From Brachionus plicatilis (taxonomy: Eukaryota; Rotifera; Eurotatoria; Ploima; Brachionidae): a stretch of DNA of 64,000 nt. The notes beneath the pieces were generated by a model, which was given only the letters and a program-made list of their open reading frames with translations, made no database searches and was not told the origin of the DNA. Below, piece after piece: positions 21,676-31,662 of the stretch; positions within the stretch are counted from its first letter, which is position 1, and every line of letters starts with the position of its first letter. The stretch is taken from positions 1-64,000 of the forward strand of contig QEOQ01000534.1 in NCBI GenBank assembly GCA_010279815.1, in the 5' to 3' direction. A program made the position numbers and the translations under genes.

Positions 21676-23437
21676 TGACAAATCAAGAATCTCAATTTTA
21701 GCCTTCCAAAAACTTTTTTACTTATTTTGTTCATATTTTATCGTAAAAAAAAATAAAATATAAATTTATTTTTAATTAAAAAATAAAGAAAAATATTAAT
21801 TTAAATTTCAATTTTGGTTTTTATAATAATTTTTGATTTTCAATTTTTTTTCTAATATATTAATTTCTCTCAAAATTGATTAAATATTTTTGAAACTAAA
21901 GGATTTTGATTTATTCTTTCTTTAATACACCGAATATATTCAAATTTTCATGTAATAATTTTTAAATTTATAATACAAAAATGATTGATTAAAAATTAAA
22001 ATTTGCTAATCAGGAAATTAATTATTTAATAATTGGCTTTTATTTTTAGTACATTGATTAAATAATTTAAATGTAAACTTTCTGAACCTAAAACGATTCA
22101 TTCTTTTTGTTTTTTTTTTTCAATTTTATTTTAAAATTGGTTATTTTTATTTCAAGATTTGAATCTGATTTTTGTTTTTATTTGATACCTAAAGGATTTT
22201 TAAAGTATAAAATTAAAAATAATATGAATATATATAATTGGCAAAAATATATCTTGAAAAATTGTTAACACTTGAAAATTTTAATACTCAATATACGCAA
22301 AATAATCAAAATTAAATATTTTTTTTTCAAATATGCAATTAAACTTTTTATAAAAATTGATTTTATCAATAAAAACAGTTGTTTAACCATTGAAAAAAAT
22401 CTATATCTTCTGTTTAAAAAATTTCTGTTTTTTTCATATTTTGTAAGAAAAAATAACAGATGGACACAATTATTTTGGTTAATTTTCAGAAGAAAAAAAA
22501 AATTTTTTTAAATGAATCTAGAACTTATCTTGGCAATGAGAATTAATTATATCATATAGAAATATATCATCATAGAATTTTTTTGATTTAGAGATGGGCA
22601 TAAAATCTTTAATTAAAAAATAATTAGACTCAGATACAATTTTTTTTTAAATAAATTTAAAAATAAGTAGAAATCTTTCGCGTCAAAAGTCCAACTTCAA
22701 TATGTTTTTTATCTTGATTTGGCTATCTTTGATAAATTTGATTTCTTTGGATATTTCAGTTGCTGATTTTCCAAGTAAGGTCCGAGTTTAAATAAAGCTC
22801 GATCATATTTATCCATTTCAAATATTTTGTCAAAGAATTCACATAAATTTCAATAAATCAAAAATTACAGGAGTATTTAATATGCTTGGTTTTACCAAAA
22901 TTATCGTTAATTTTTTTTTAATTTGAGAAAATTTACTGAAACGTTAAATGGCAAAAAAGGAAAAGGAAAAGGTCTAATGAGATTTCAAGTTAATGGAAAG
23001 GAAAGATCCCACAACGAATTGAAAATTTTATCACACAGTGGTCCCAGACCGAGAAGCCAAGACTTTGTTAGAAATTAATTAAATTTCTTATCGGAACTAA
23101 TATCTTCTCAGATTATGCTAAAATTTCAAAATCCATATGGTTAAAATCTAATTTAAAAATTTGGCAATGATTTCACTTTTTTGAAACTATAGATTTATTT
23201 AAAAACTGATAAAACAAAAGCTTTAAACACTTAACTAGAATTTTTAAAACATTAATAAGCACTTTGATAACAAAAATATAAATATTGATGACATTTTTTT
23301 CATTTCATTTTTTTATCATTTTTTTGATCACATATTGTGTGATCATCAATTTGGTGATCAGTCTTGTTTACCAAACTAGCATCATTAAAATGGTCAAGAC
23401 CCGATGAACAGATAAATCAACTTTTCTTGAGCCATAT
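21676..23437. other. Gene-free spacer with one possible coding remnant
   Basis: Mostly A/T-rich noise after the SLC37A4 stop, with poly(A)-signal-like AATAAA near 21755. At about 22935-23075 (+) a short open stretch reads GLMRFQVNGKERSHNELKIL followed by SHSGPRPRSQDFVRN and a stop. Its composition looks protein-like, and it is probably the relic of a mobile-element gene. I cannot name it. Confidence 0.4.
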
Positions 23438-23520
23438 TTTTTTATTTATTTGTTTATCTGTGCGCAGTCAAAGCTCCTTAAGATTAAACTTAAAAGAAAA
23501 TAAAAAAGATAAATTCAAAC
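23438..23520 (-). repeat. Second LINE family A tail
   Basis: TTTATTTATTTGTTTATCTGTGC followed by GCTCCTTAAGATTAAAC matches the family A 3' end. It abuts another family A tail starting at 23524, giving two 3' ends in tandem in the same orientation. This suggests insertion of one copy at the tail of another. Confidence 0.55.
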
Positions 23521-23523
23521 AAG

Positions 23524-24800
23524 TAATGATTTATTTATTTATTTGTTTATTTGTACCGAGCTGATGCTCCTTCAGAATAAAAATATGTGAAAAAAAAATT
23601 AAAATAAAGTTAAATTAGATAAAATAAAATTAAAAAAAAGGATGAATAAGTCCAAGTAATAAAAAGAAAATTAAAAATAATATGTTGAAATAGCTAGAGG
23701 TTAGACATGTTTAAATATTTGATGGTTCTGGAAAAAAAAAAGAAGAAATTGTTAGATAGCAATTACACAATGGAGTTGGATATTCAATATATCTTGATTC
23801 GAAACCTTCTCTATATTCATCCACCAGTCTGGCGACCAGTGGAACAGAATGACTCAATCCTGCCCTGAAATATCTCTAACTCAACTCAAAGAGTCGATTT
23901 GAAACTGTAAGTGGTTTAAGTTTATTGAAGACCTCTTAGTGCATAATATTAGAGGAGGTATAATATTTCAGCTTCAAAATAGATCGAACTGCTGAAATTT
24001 TGAATAACTTGTATTTTTTGATGTTAGTTTCTGAGAATGAATTTGGAAAAAGAATAATCAAAAATTTAAATTATCAAAGATTTGTAAAGATTACCTAGTT
24101 TTTTTGGTTTTATAGTAATAATTGTTACCATTAATTTTAACGTCAAGATCAATTTTAACTTTAGTTTTTTCTCAAAGTTCATGTAACATTATTTTTCAAT
24201 AGATATTTTCATTTTCCATTTGAAATTAGTCCATCGTGCCAAACTTTATCAAAAGCTTTAGAAATGTCAAACTATAGATAACATACTTTTTTTCTTTTTA
24301 TTAAATGACTCAGTTTTTTGAATAAGAAAATAAAGATTATTTTCAGAGCGTTTATATTTTTTATATCTTGATAGATCATGGCTAAGAAATTAATTATTCT
24401 CAAGAGAATTATGTATTTTGGTGTAAATAATACGTTCAAGTAACTTTCTAAGACAACTTGTCATACTAATTGAACGATAGTACTTAGGGGCCTGAGTAGA
24501 AGAAGATTTCTTAGGGATCATAGTTATACTTGCTATTTTCCAAGATTTTGGGACTTGACCTAGTTCCAAACTCATGATGAAGAGTTTATTTATCTCTAAT
24601 AAAGTCTCTATAGTTAAATTTTTTAACGTTATATTGTGGATCTGATACCAGACCAGACTCCGCTAGTTATTGAGTTTTTATAAGGCTTTTGTAATTTCTA
24701 AGAAATTTTTTTACCTGGCCTGTAAATCTTTGTGAAGAAATTCTTCAATTTACTTATGATCAAAGTTAAGTGATATCCAGAGAAATATAAGATCAGCTGT
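23524..24800 (-). pseudogene. Dead non-LTR retrotransposon (Jockey/CR1-like), reverse transcriptase fragment
   Basis: Reading on the minus strand, about 24690-24390 gives LGQVPKSWKIASITMIPKKS, then YYRSISMTSCLRKLLERIIY, the start of a LINE reverse transcriptase. Further on, at about 24275-24232, comes DISKAFDKVWHDGL, the RT block containing a catalytic Asp. Stops and frameshifts separate these blocks and the later polymerase motifs are not readable. The 3' end is the family A tail with an AAATAAATAAATA run at 23524. Upstream, 24830-25060 keeps a readable 50-codon stretch (PVIVSPFHSQKTPIFVSKND) that may be an earlier part of the same element. It is inactive and 5'-truncated or decayed. Confidence 0.8.
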
Positions 24801-25059
24801 CATGGTCACTTCCGGGTAGAGTTGTTAATGGTTAATTTTTCTGAAATGCTTGCATTTCTTGCTTTTGTTTTTGTCTCTCGATTGTTGATTTTTTGTCTAA
24901 TAGATACTTTGGATCGTTTTTAGATACAAATATCGGGGTTTTTTGAGAATGGAATGGAGACACAATGACAGGTTCTTCATGTTTAAATATTAAACAATTT
25001 AGGAAAGAAAGACGATAAAGTAAGGTAGCAACTTTCGACTTAATTAAACTCCATTATTT

Positions 25060-26096
25060 GAGTTAATCTTCTTTTCCTAATTTCCTGATAGAAGATACCA
25101 AAATGGAAAAAATACGAATGATAAAAAAAAAATTAATAAAGTCAATGTGTTTTTTGGTTGTAAAAATCCTAATGGTTTATGAATTTTCAGGTAGAGAACG
25201 AAATTTAAGGTGCAATCCAACCTTGATTGGACCTCATTTGAAGTTAACTTTGCTAGTATGGAACCTATGACTAAAAAGATGCATTAACCAATTCAATGGG
25301 AAATATACAAGATATTATCTTCTGTCTTTATTCAAAACTCTTACTAAAATACAACAAATATATATAAAGAGAGAGAGAGAGATACTCATCTCTGGTGGGA
25401 AGATTCATTTATGAAAATTGATTGCACACAAATTTAAAGCTTAATTGGTAATAAAAAAAATAGACAAACTATCATGTTCGATTAGAGATTAACAAAAATT
25501 TAGTTCCGTTTAGAATACTACTACCTTTTGCTACTTTTTCTTTCTCTTTTGAAATGTTCATCATTCCGGGCTTAAATTATATATATTTTTTTTAATATTT
25601 AATATTTAAGTTACATATTTAAAGGCTTTGAGTATTTAAACTTGAGGCTGAAGATTATTTTTCTTACTGAGTTTAAGAAAACTTAATTATTTTTTTATTA
25701 AATATTGAGTCAAATCTTTGGTTTGCTGTATTTTTCAGGACTGTGAAGTTTTTTCAATTAGATCATTTCAATGCAGAAAAACTTTAACTCTAAGGAATAT
25801 ACTTTATATGTATTAACAAGCAGGCAAACACTACATAAAAATTGTATGGCAAGAATCTAATAGTTAAAAGGTTATTTTGATTATATGTCTTGCCATTCCC
25901 CATATTTTTACATAATGTAAAAATAAAGAAGTGAGCTATTCACTTGGAATAAATATTAATAATGTATTAAAAGATTATTAAAAAAGAATCAAAAAAATAA
26001 ACATTGAATACTAAATAAAAATTTTATGAATTCCTTACTATAAAACCTATATTATTTTCCACATTGTTTACAATAAAATGGGTTCTCTAGTATTTA
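25060..26096. other. Gene-free spacer
   Basis: AT-rich DNA with a short (GA)n microsatellite at about 25368-25382. No other feature was seen. Confidence 0.5.
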
Positions 26097-26327
26097 CAGT
26101 ACAAATTAAAACTAACTTGTACGCATTTTGTTCTTCGACTCTTCTTCAACTCTTCTTCAACTATTTCTTTCCTCAACTCTTTCTTTTCTTCAACTTTTCT
26201 TTTCCTCGATTATTACTTTCTTCATTCCTAGGAAAGGAAAGGAAAAGTTGCGAAAGAGGAAAAGTCGAGGAAGTGTCGAGGAAGTGTCGAGGAAAAGAAA
26301 TGTACAAGTAAGTTTTAAATTGTACTT
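26097..26327. mobile_element. MITE copy 2 with CAGT ends
   Basis: A 231 bp palindrome flanked by TA. It starts CAGTACAAATTAAAACTAAC and ends with the near reverse complement (the last base of ACTG is changed to T). The subterminal ACTTGTACG and TCCTCGAC words are shared with the copy at 6981-7120. The arms are purine-rich on one side and pyrimidine-rich on the other (repeated CTTCAACT/AGGAAAAGTCG). Confidence 0.75.
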
Positions 26328-26499
26328 TATTTAAATAAAGACGTTTATCATCATCATATTTTTTTTTGTTACAGAGTTAGATTTTTGATTATTATATTAG
26401 ATAGTTCGTTTTATTAGTTAACTTTCACGATAAGGAATAACACATCTCCATAAAAAGAAACTTAGAGAAGACATGATTGTAAATTTCAAAATTATTTCA

Positions 26500-26780
26500 T
26501 TTGACTTGACTTGATTGACTTAACTTGAAAACTTATTCTTTAAAAATAAGTCTTTTGCCGTTCCATCTAGTTATTTAGGTGGCCATTTTTATTTCAAATT
26601 TCAAAGTCTTTGAAATGACTTTTTTTCAGAACTAAAAAATTTCTGTCAAGTCAAAAGACTTTTAAAAAAAATAATATTTCAAGTCAGATCAAATGACTTC
26701 ACTTCAAAAATGCTAAAATACTTTTAAATTACTTTTTTTTCTGACTTTAGCGCAAGTCTGAATGCAACATAGGCTAAAAT
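26500..26780. repeat. GACTT-rich repeat related to the 29.7 kb element
   Basis: Dense GACTT/AAGTC words surround TTTTGCCGTTCCA...TATTTAGGTGGCC. That core matches, in reverse complement, the stretch near 29.88-29.92 kb inside the hAT-like element at 29713-30758. It is probably a truncated, decayed relative. Confidence 0.5.
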
Positions 26781-29449
26781 CTAGCAAATTTTGTAATCCC
26801 AAATGATATATTGGTTAACAATTTATGTCTTGTAGTTTATTTAGTTTTATAACACTAATAAATACCAAAGCCAAATGGTTAAGAAAGATTGATAGACAAA
26901 TCTGCTTTTAAAGAAACTGAGTGAATGCGAACATGTGGACTTTGGTTTACAGTCATTCTCAAATAGAGAAAAAAACTAAATAAAATTTTTTATATTATTA
27001 GGTTATTTACGACTTTGGCCAATAAAAAATAAAAAGTTTATTTATTTAGTTAAGAAAAACAATAGTGATCAGTTTTAAGAGAAAAATAAAGTTTAACAAA
27101 ATAATTCGTCGCGAGTAATTTTTATTTTTATAAAAGATGGATTAGTCGCGCTAAATATAGATATTTAAACAGAGTAAAGCAAAAACAATAGGAATTTATT
27201 ATCTGCGCCAAAAAGCTCTGTCCACAAGATACTTTATTTATTTAGAAAAAAATTTAGAAAAGTTTAACTGTAAAATCTTTAATGAAATATTCTATTGATA
27301 AAAATAGAAGTTAATAAATAAAAAAAATGATCATTTTATAAATTTTTTAAATTTAATGAAGCTTATTGAGCTTTTTAATTTTAAATCTCTATGAGTTGTA
27401 TTGATCATAATCTTTGCAAATTTGAATTTTTGAAGTCAAATTTAGGATCTAGTTTTATTCTTTCATAACAAGAGATAAAAATCTACTTGTAATAAAATTT
27501 AAAAAAAAACAGCAACAAATTTTTAACTTTAAAATACCAATTAATTATAATTATAGCCTTTCAAAACTTTTAATGCTAAAAATATAAAAAAATTTTTTTA
27601 ATTTTAAGTTATACTTATCTAAATAGTTTAAGTAATTAAAATTATTCTGAAAGAGAAATGTTAAGAACTTTCCAAAGATTCAGTTAGAAATTTACAAGAA
27701 TTCAGTATGAAAAATATTATCTAATTAACAGTTTATCAATTTGTTGACTGGTAAATCAGCTCAAATACAAGCAAAATTATTTTTTAGGTCTATATCTAGA
27801 ATTTAAAAGATAGAGTAAAAACTGAGATTTTAGTGATATATTTATTCGATAAATAATTCAAACACAATTTATAGCCCTACGTAATCATCTTTTTTAAAAT
27901 AACACAAAATAGTTGAACAATAAACAAAATAAAGCAAAAAAAAATTTTTAAAAAACTGTATTTAACAGAAGTGCACAAGTGTAGAAAGTAACCTAATACT
28001 AAAAAGTTTTTTGTTAACAACTAATAAGATACTACAGGCAAGTTTTGAAAAATTAAAATTATGATCAATCTTAATATGCAAGAGATTTATTTCATTTACC
28101 ACTTGCATATCAATTCCACAAATATTAACAAAATTTTACTTTTATAGACACCAGACAAAAAAAGCTCTTTTTACACCTTTAATTCGCTTTAATTTTATTT
28201 AAAATGGAAGAGAATTAAACAAAAATTTAAAAGGAAATTCGACCCTACACTAGCAGTATGAATTAAAGAAATACTAAAATTACGTATAACCTTTAAAAAA
28301 AATTTCTGTAAATTAAATATAATTATTGATAGGATCTTTTCCCAAAAATGTCTCTGAAATAAGAGAGCTTGGCGAATATTGAAAAGAAGAACTAAATGAA
28401 AAAATTTTAATTGAAAGAAAATTGTTTTGATTCTATTTTAAAATTAAAATCTGTAATTTGATAGAAAGTAACCAAAATTAAAAGAAAATTTTATTTATTT
28501 TTAGTCCTATTTTTTCGTAATATTTTTCAAAATTTAATTTAAAATACGCGTGAGACGTTTTTTTAAAGATTAAATCTTTGTTTATTTAGTAAAAATTTTA
28601 AAGCTGCTTTTTTTATCAAAAAAGTTTATTAAAATATAATAACGGTCTCTATAAAACAAAATGATTAAATTTTTAATGTAATTTAATTGAGAGTAAATTG
28701 GAGAAAAAAAATCTCTTGAAAATGAATAAGGAATTTTAATTTTGAAACATTTAAAATTTAAATAAAATCCTCGCTAGTCATCAAAACACCTTTCGTAACT
28801 GCGGTCATCTAAGATCATATCGACAAACGGTGAAAATAAAAAATAAAAAATAACATTAAAAGTTTCTATAATAAATTTAAAGTTTTTATTTAATATAATA
28901 AATAACATATTAATTAAATATTTTTACTGGACATACTTATGGAAAAATTTAATATCCTTTAATTTTTTCCTTCAATTTCCTTATAAAATTTGATGATTTG
29001 ATTCTCAAAATATCTGTTTTTTATTATCTTTAAGTTTTTCATGATTATTTGAAATTTTTTTTATATTAGTCGAAAATTTTAAGTAGCATTAAGAAAAAAT
29101 ACAAAATTTAAAATTAGTTAATTTTGTTGAAATTCCGATGCTGTTTGACTAAAAAATGAAAGCGAAAAATCTAACACTGCTGGACATCTTTTGCTTGATT
29201 TTGCTAGATGCAAAGATTTTTTTAAAGGTTTTAAAAAAGCCTGGAAAAAAAACCTCGTGTATTAAAGTTGCCCCTAAAATCCAATCAGGGCTGCATGTTC
29301 AGGTTTTTACTACTTAAAGTACGGACCTAGATCGAAAAAATTTAAAAAATTTACAAAACAAAATATGAATCTTGGAAATTTTCACAGGAAATTTGATCAT
29401 CACAAATATCTAATATGTATTGGACAAAGACTGGCGCATGTGTATTTGG
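26781..29449. other. Gene-free AT-rich spacer
   Basis: About 2.7 kb without coding signal on either strand. No RNA gene or clear repeat was seen. Confidence 0.5.
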
Positions 29450-29669
29450 CAGAGTTGTTAAAAAGTCCCAAAAAAAAGTCCAAGTCCAGACTTTAAGATT
29501 TTTTTTAAATTTGCTAGATCAGGCTTCATACCAAAAAATGTATATACTCTTGGGTTGTAATTTTCTTGCAATTTTAACATAAATGTCTTCACAATTCTTC
29601 TTCAGTATTCAAAATTTTAAAGCTTGGACTTGGACTTGACTTGAGACTTGTGACTTTTAAACAACTCTG
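29450..29669. mobile_element. hAT-like MITE, 220 bp
   Basis: Terminal inverted repeats CAGAGTTGTTAAAAAGTCCC (left) and CAGAGTTGTTTAAAAGTCAC (right, reverse-complemented) enclose GACTT/AAGTC-rich DNA. The flanks GTATTTGG and GCATTTGT agree at 6 of 8 positions, an eroded 8 bp target duplication. CAGAG ends and 8 bp duplications are typical of hAT elements. Confidence 0.65.
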
Positions 29670-29712
29670 GCATTTGTTAAAGTAAAAATGTGCCTAATAA
29701 ATTCCATTGATT

Positions 29713-30758
29713 CAGAGTTGGTCAAAAGTCAAAGTCATGAAGCCAAAATCAAGTCTGGACTTTAGAAATTATTTTTTTGAAGTCAAGTCAAAACTTTGAC
29801 TTAAATTTTATTTATTTCAAGTCAGAGTCAAAAAATTTTTTTAAATTTTTTTTCCTTTAAACGGCGCTTTTAAGGGTTTTTATTTAGGAGGCCGCTAAAA
29901 TACCTGGAACGGCAAAAAATCATATGACTGTGATCCTTACAGATGGATTGCCGTTCAAGCAAGTTTTTTTGCGCAAAATATTAATTGGTCAAGATAAAAT
30001 GATGAATCTACTAGATAAAAAAATTAACTGCTATAAAAAAAAATTAATCAATAGAAATAAAGAGAATTTACTATATAAAATAATTAATTGATATAAATTA
30101 AGATTAATTCATCAGATAAAATTGACATTAGATAATACAATTTTGGATTCAGATTCAAGCACCGATGCTACTACCAACGAGGCTTACGAGATAGTTCCAA
30201 GGGAAACAAGCAACGCTACCTTGTACTTCAAATCAAGCTCAAGCTCAAGTTGAAAATCAAAATGCGCAAAGAAAAAAACGAGTGAAAAACAAAGATTATG
30301 AGCTCCAAATCGAGTGTGAAAGCCTTAAAGAGGCGATTGATTATATCAACCAACTAGACTCAGTTAAATGTACAGTTAAATTTACTTTTAATTACTTGAA
30401 AACGTGCAAGTAATTGAAAGTAAAAGAAGAAGAATTAATTAGTCTTAATTTAATTAAATTTTATTTCAAATTTTTTTATCTTGTATTTTTATTTTTTATC
30501 TAATAAAACATCTAAATAAATAGTCGTTTATCTTTTTGTCTAGTGTTTTAATAAAATATCTAGTAAAATTCATCTGTTTTATCTATTTTTTATTATCTAG
30601 TTCAATTAATTATATGCTATTTTTTTGGCGGCCTAGTTCAAGTCTAAATTATTAAAATGAAAGTCCAAGCGAAGACTTAAGAGTATAAAAAAAATTTCAA
30701 AATCAAAGTCTGACTTTTAACGATTCTGATTTTAAAGTTTGCCTTTTGACCAACTATG
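29713..30758. mobile_element. hAT-like element, 1.05 kb, with ORF fragment
   Basis: The left end CAGAGTTGGTCAAAAGTCAA and the reverse-complemented right end CATAGTTGGTCAAAAGGCAA form inverted repeats. Further in, inverted copies of ATTAATTG..CAAGATAAAA and CTAGATAAAA-like words continue the symmetry. The flanks CATTGATT and GTTCGATT match at only 5 of 8 positions, so the duplication is weak. Between the arms (about 30250-30410, +) a frame reads RKKRVKNKDYELQIECESLK then EAIDYINQLDSVKCTVKF, possibly the N-terminal piece of a captured transposase or host gene. Non-autonomous. Confidence 0.55.
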
Positions 30759-30802
30759 GTTCGATTTAACTTTAATATTGTTAAAATTTTTTGTCATACT
30801 AA

Positions 30803-30900
30803 AATATTTATTTATTTATTTATTTAATATATAATTTAGAGGGAATAGTTCCTCTTGGCAGCTCCGAGCGGCGTAGTGCCTTCTTTTCAGCCAGCCAGTT
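30803..30900 (-). repeat. Retroposon 3' tail (family B)
   Basis: On the minus strand it reads GGCTGGCTGAAAAGAAGGCA, a GC-richer core and then an (AAAT)n tail, the family B arrangement. Confidence 0.6.
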
Positions 30901-31662
30901 AGGAATATTTTGTAATTAATTATTATTATTATTAATTTTAGCCTCATATAGACAATTTAAAATTGAATAAAAAAAAAAAATATAATTTAAGTTAAGTTAC
31001 ATTGAAGACTTTGAGTAAAAAAAAAAATTTATCATTGTAGCTTGTCAAAAACTGTTCTGAATTTTTGTTGTGATTCATTTGGTCTTTTAGAAAGGTAATC
31101 GTGGATTTCTTTTGCGATTAATTCATGTTGAGCTCTCGTTTTCATAAATTTAATAAATAGTTGGTTTGATCTGTCTTCTATTTTTTAAATTTTAAGTACT
31201 TTATGCATAGTATTAATGCTTGTTTTAAGAGGAAAAAATTTTATAATTATGTCATACTAAAATAAATTTAAAAACAAAAAATAATTTATTTTAAATTTTT
31301 TTTTTATTAAATTGATAAAATAACAAAAGAATACATTGACTAATTGAAATATAGATGAAGAAAAAAATGACTAGACATAAAATCGAAATATTATCGTTTT
31401 AGTATTAATAAAAAAAAAAAACGGTCTTGATCTTGTTACCAATTCTCATTGAAAATTTACATTAGAACTGAGCGTCTCAAAGCGGCCACTTGTTCGCCAC
31501 AACTTTGATCCATTTTCATATAAAAAATTCAAAAAACAAAAAAAAATTCAAAAAAAAATTCAAAAAAAAAAAGAAAGAAAAATACAAAACAACAAAAATA
31601 CTTAAGGTATTGCCAACAAAAATTGAGCCCACAAGCACACACAATCACACACACTCAAAAAT
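30901..31662. other. Spacer and likely 3' UTR of the MYT1-like gene
   Basis: AT-rich DNA downstream of the MYT1-like stop codon. It includes an A-rich tract and a short CA-rich stretch (CACACACAATCACACACAC) right after the stop. No other gene was seen. Confidence 0.45.

Noticed and set aside
24390..24575. Independent small gene on the minus strand
   Set aside because: The peptide (VPKSWKIASITMIPKKS) is a LINE reverse-transcriptase segment and belongs to the decayed element at 23.5-24.8 kb.
26078..26334. Two overlapping frames rich in Ser, Leu and Phe
   Set aside because: Both lie in the second MITE copy and reflect its CTT/AAG-rich arms.
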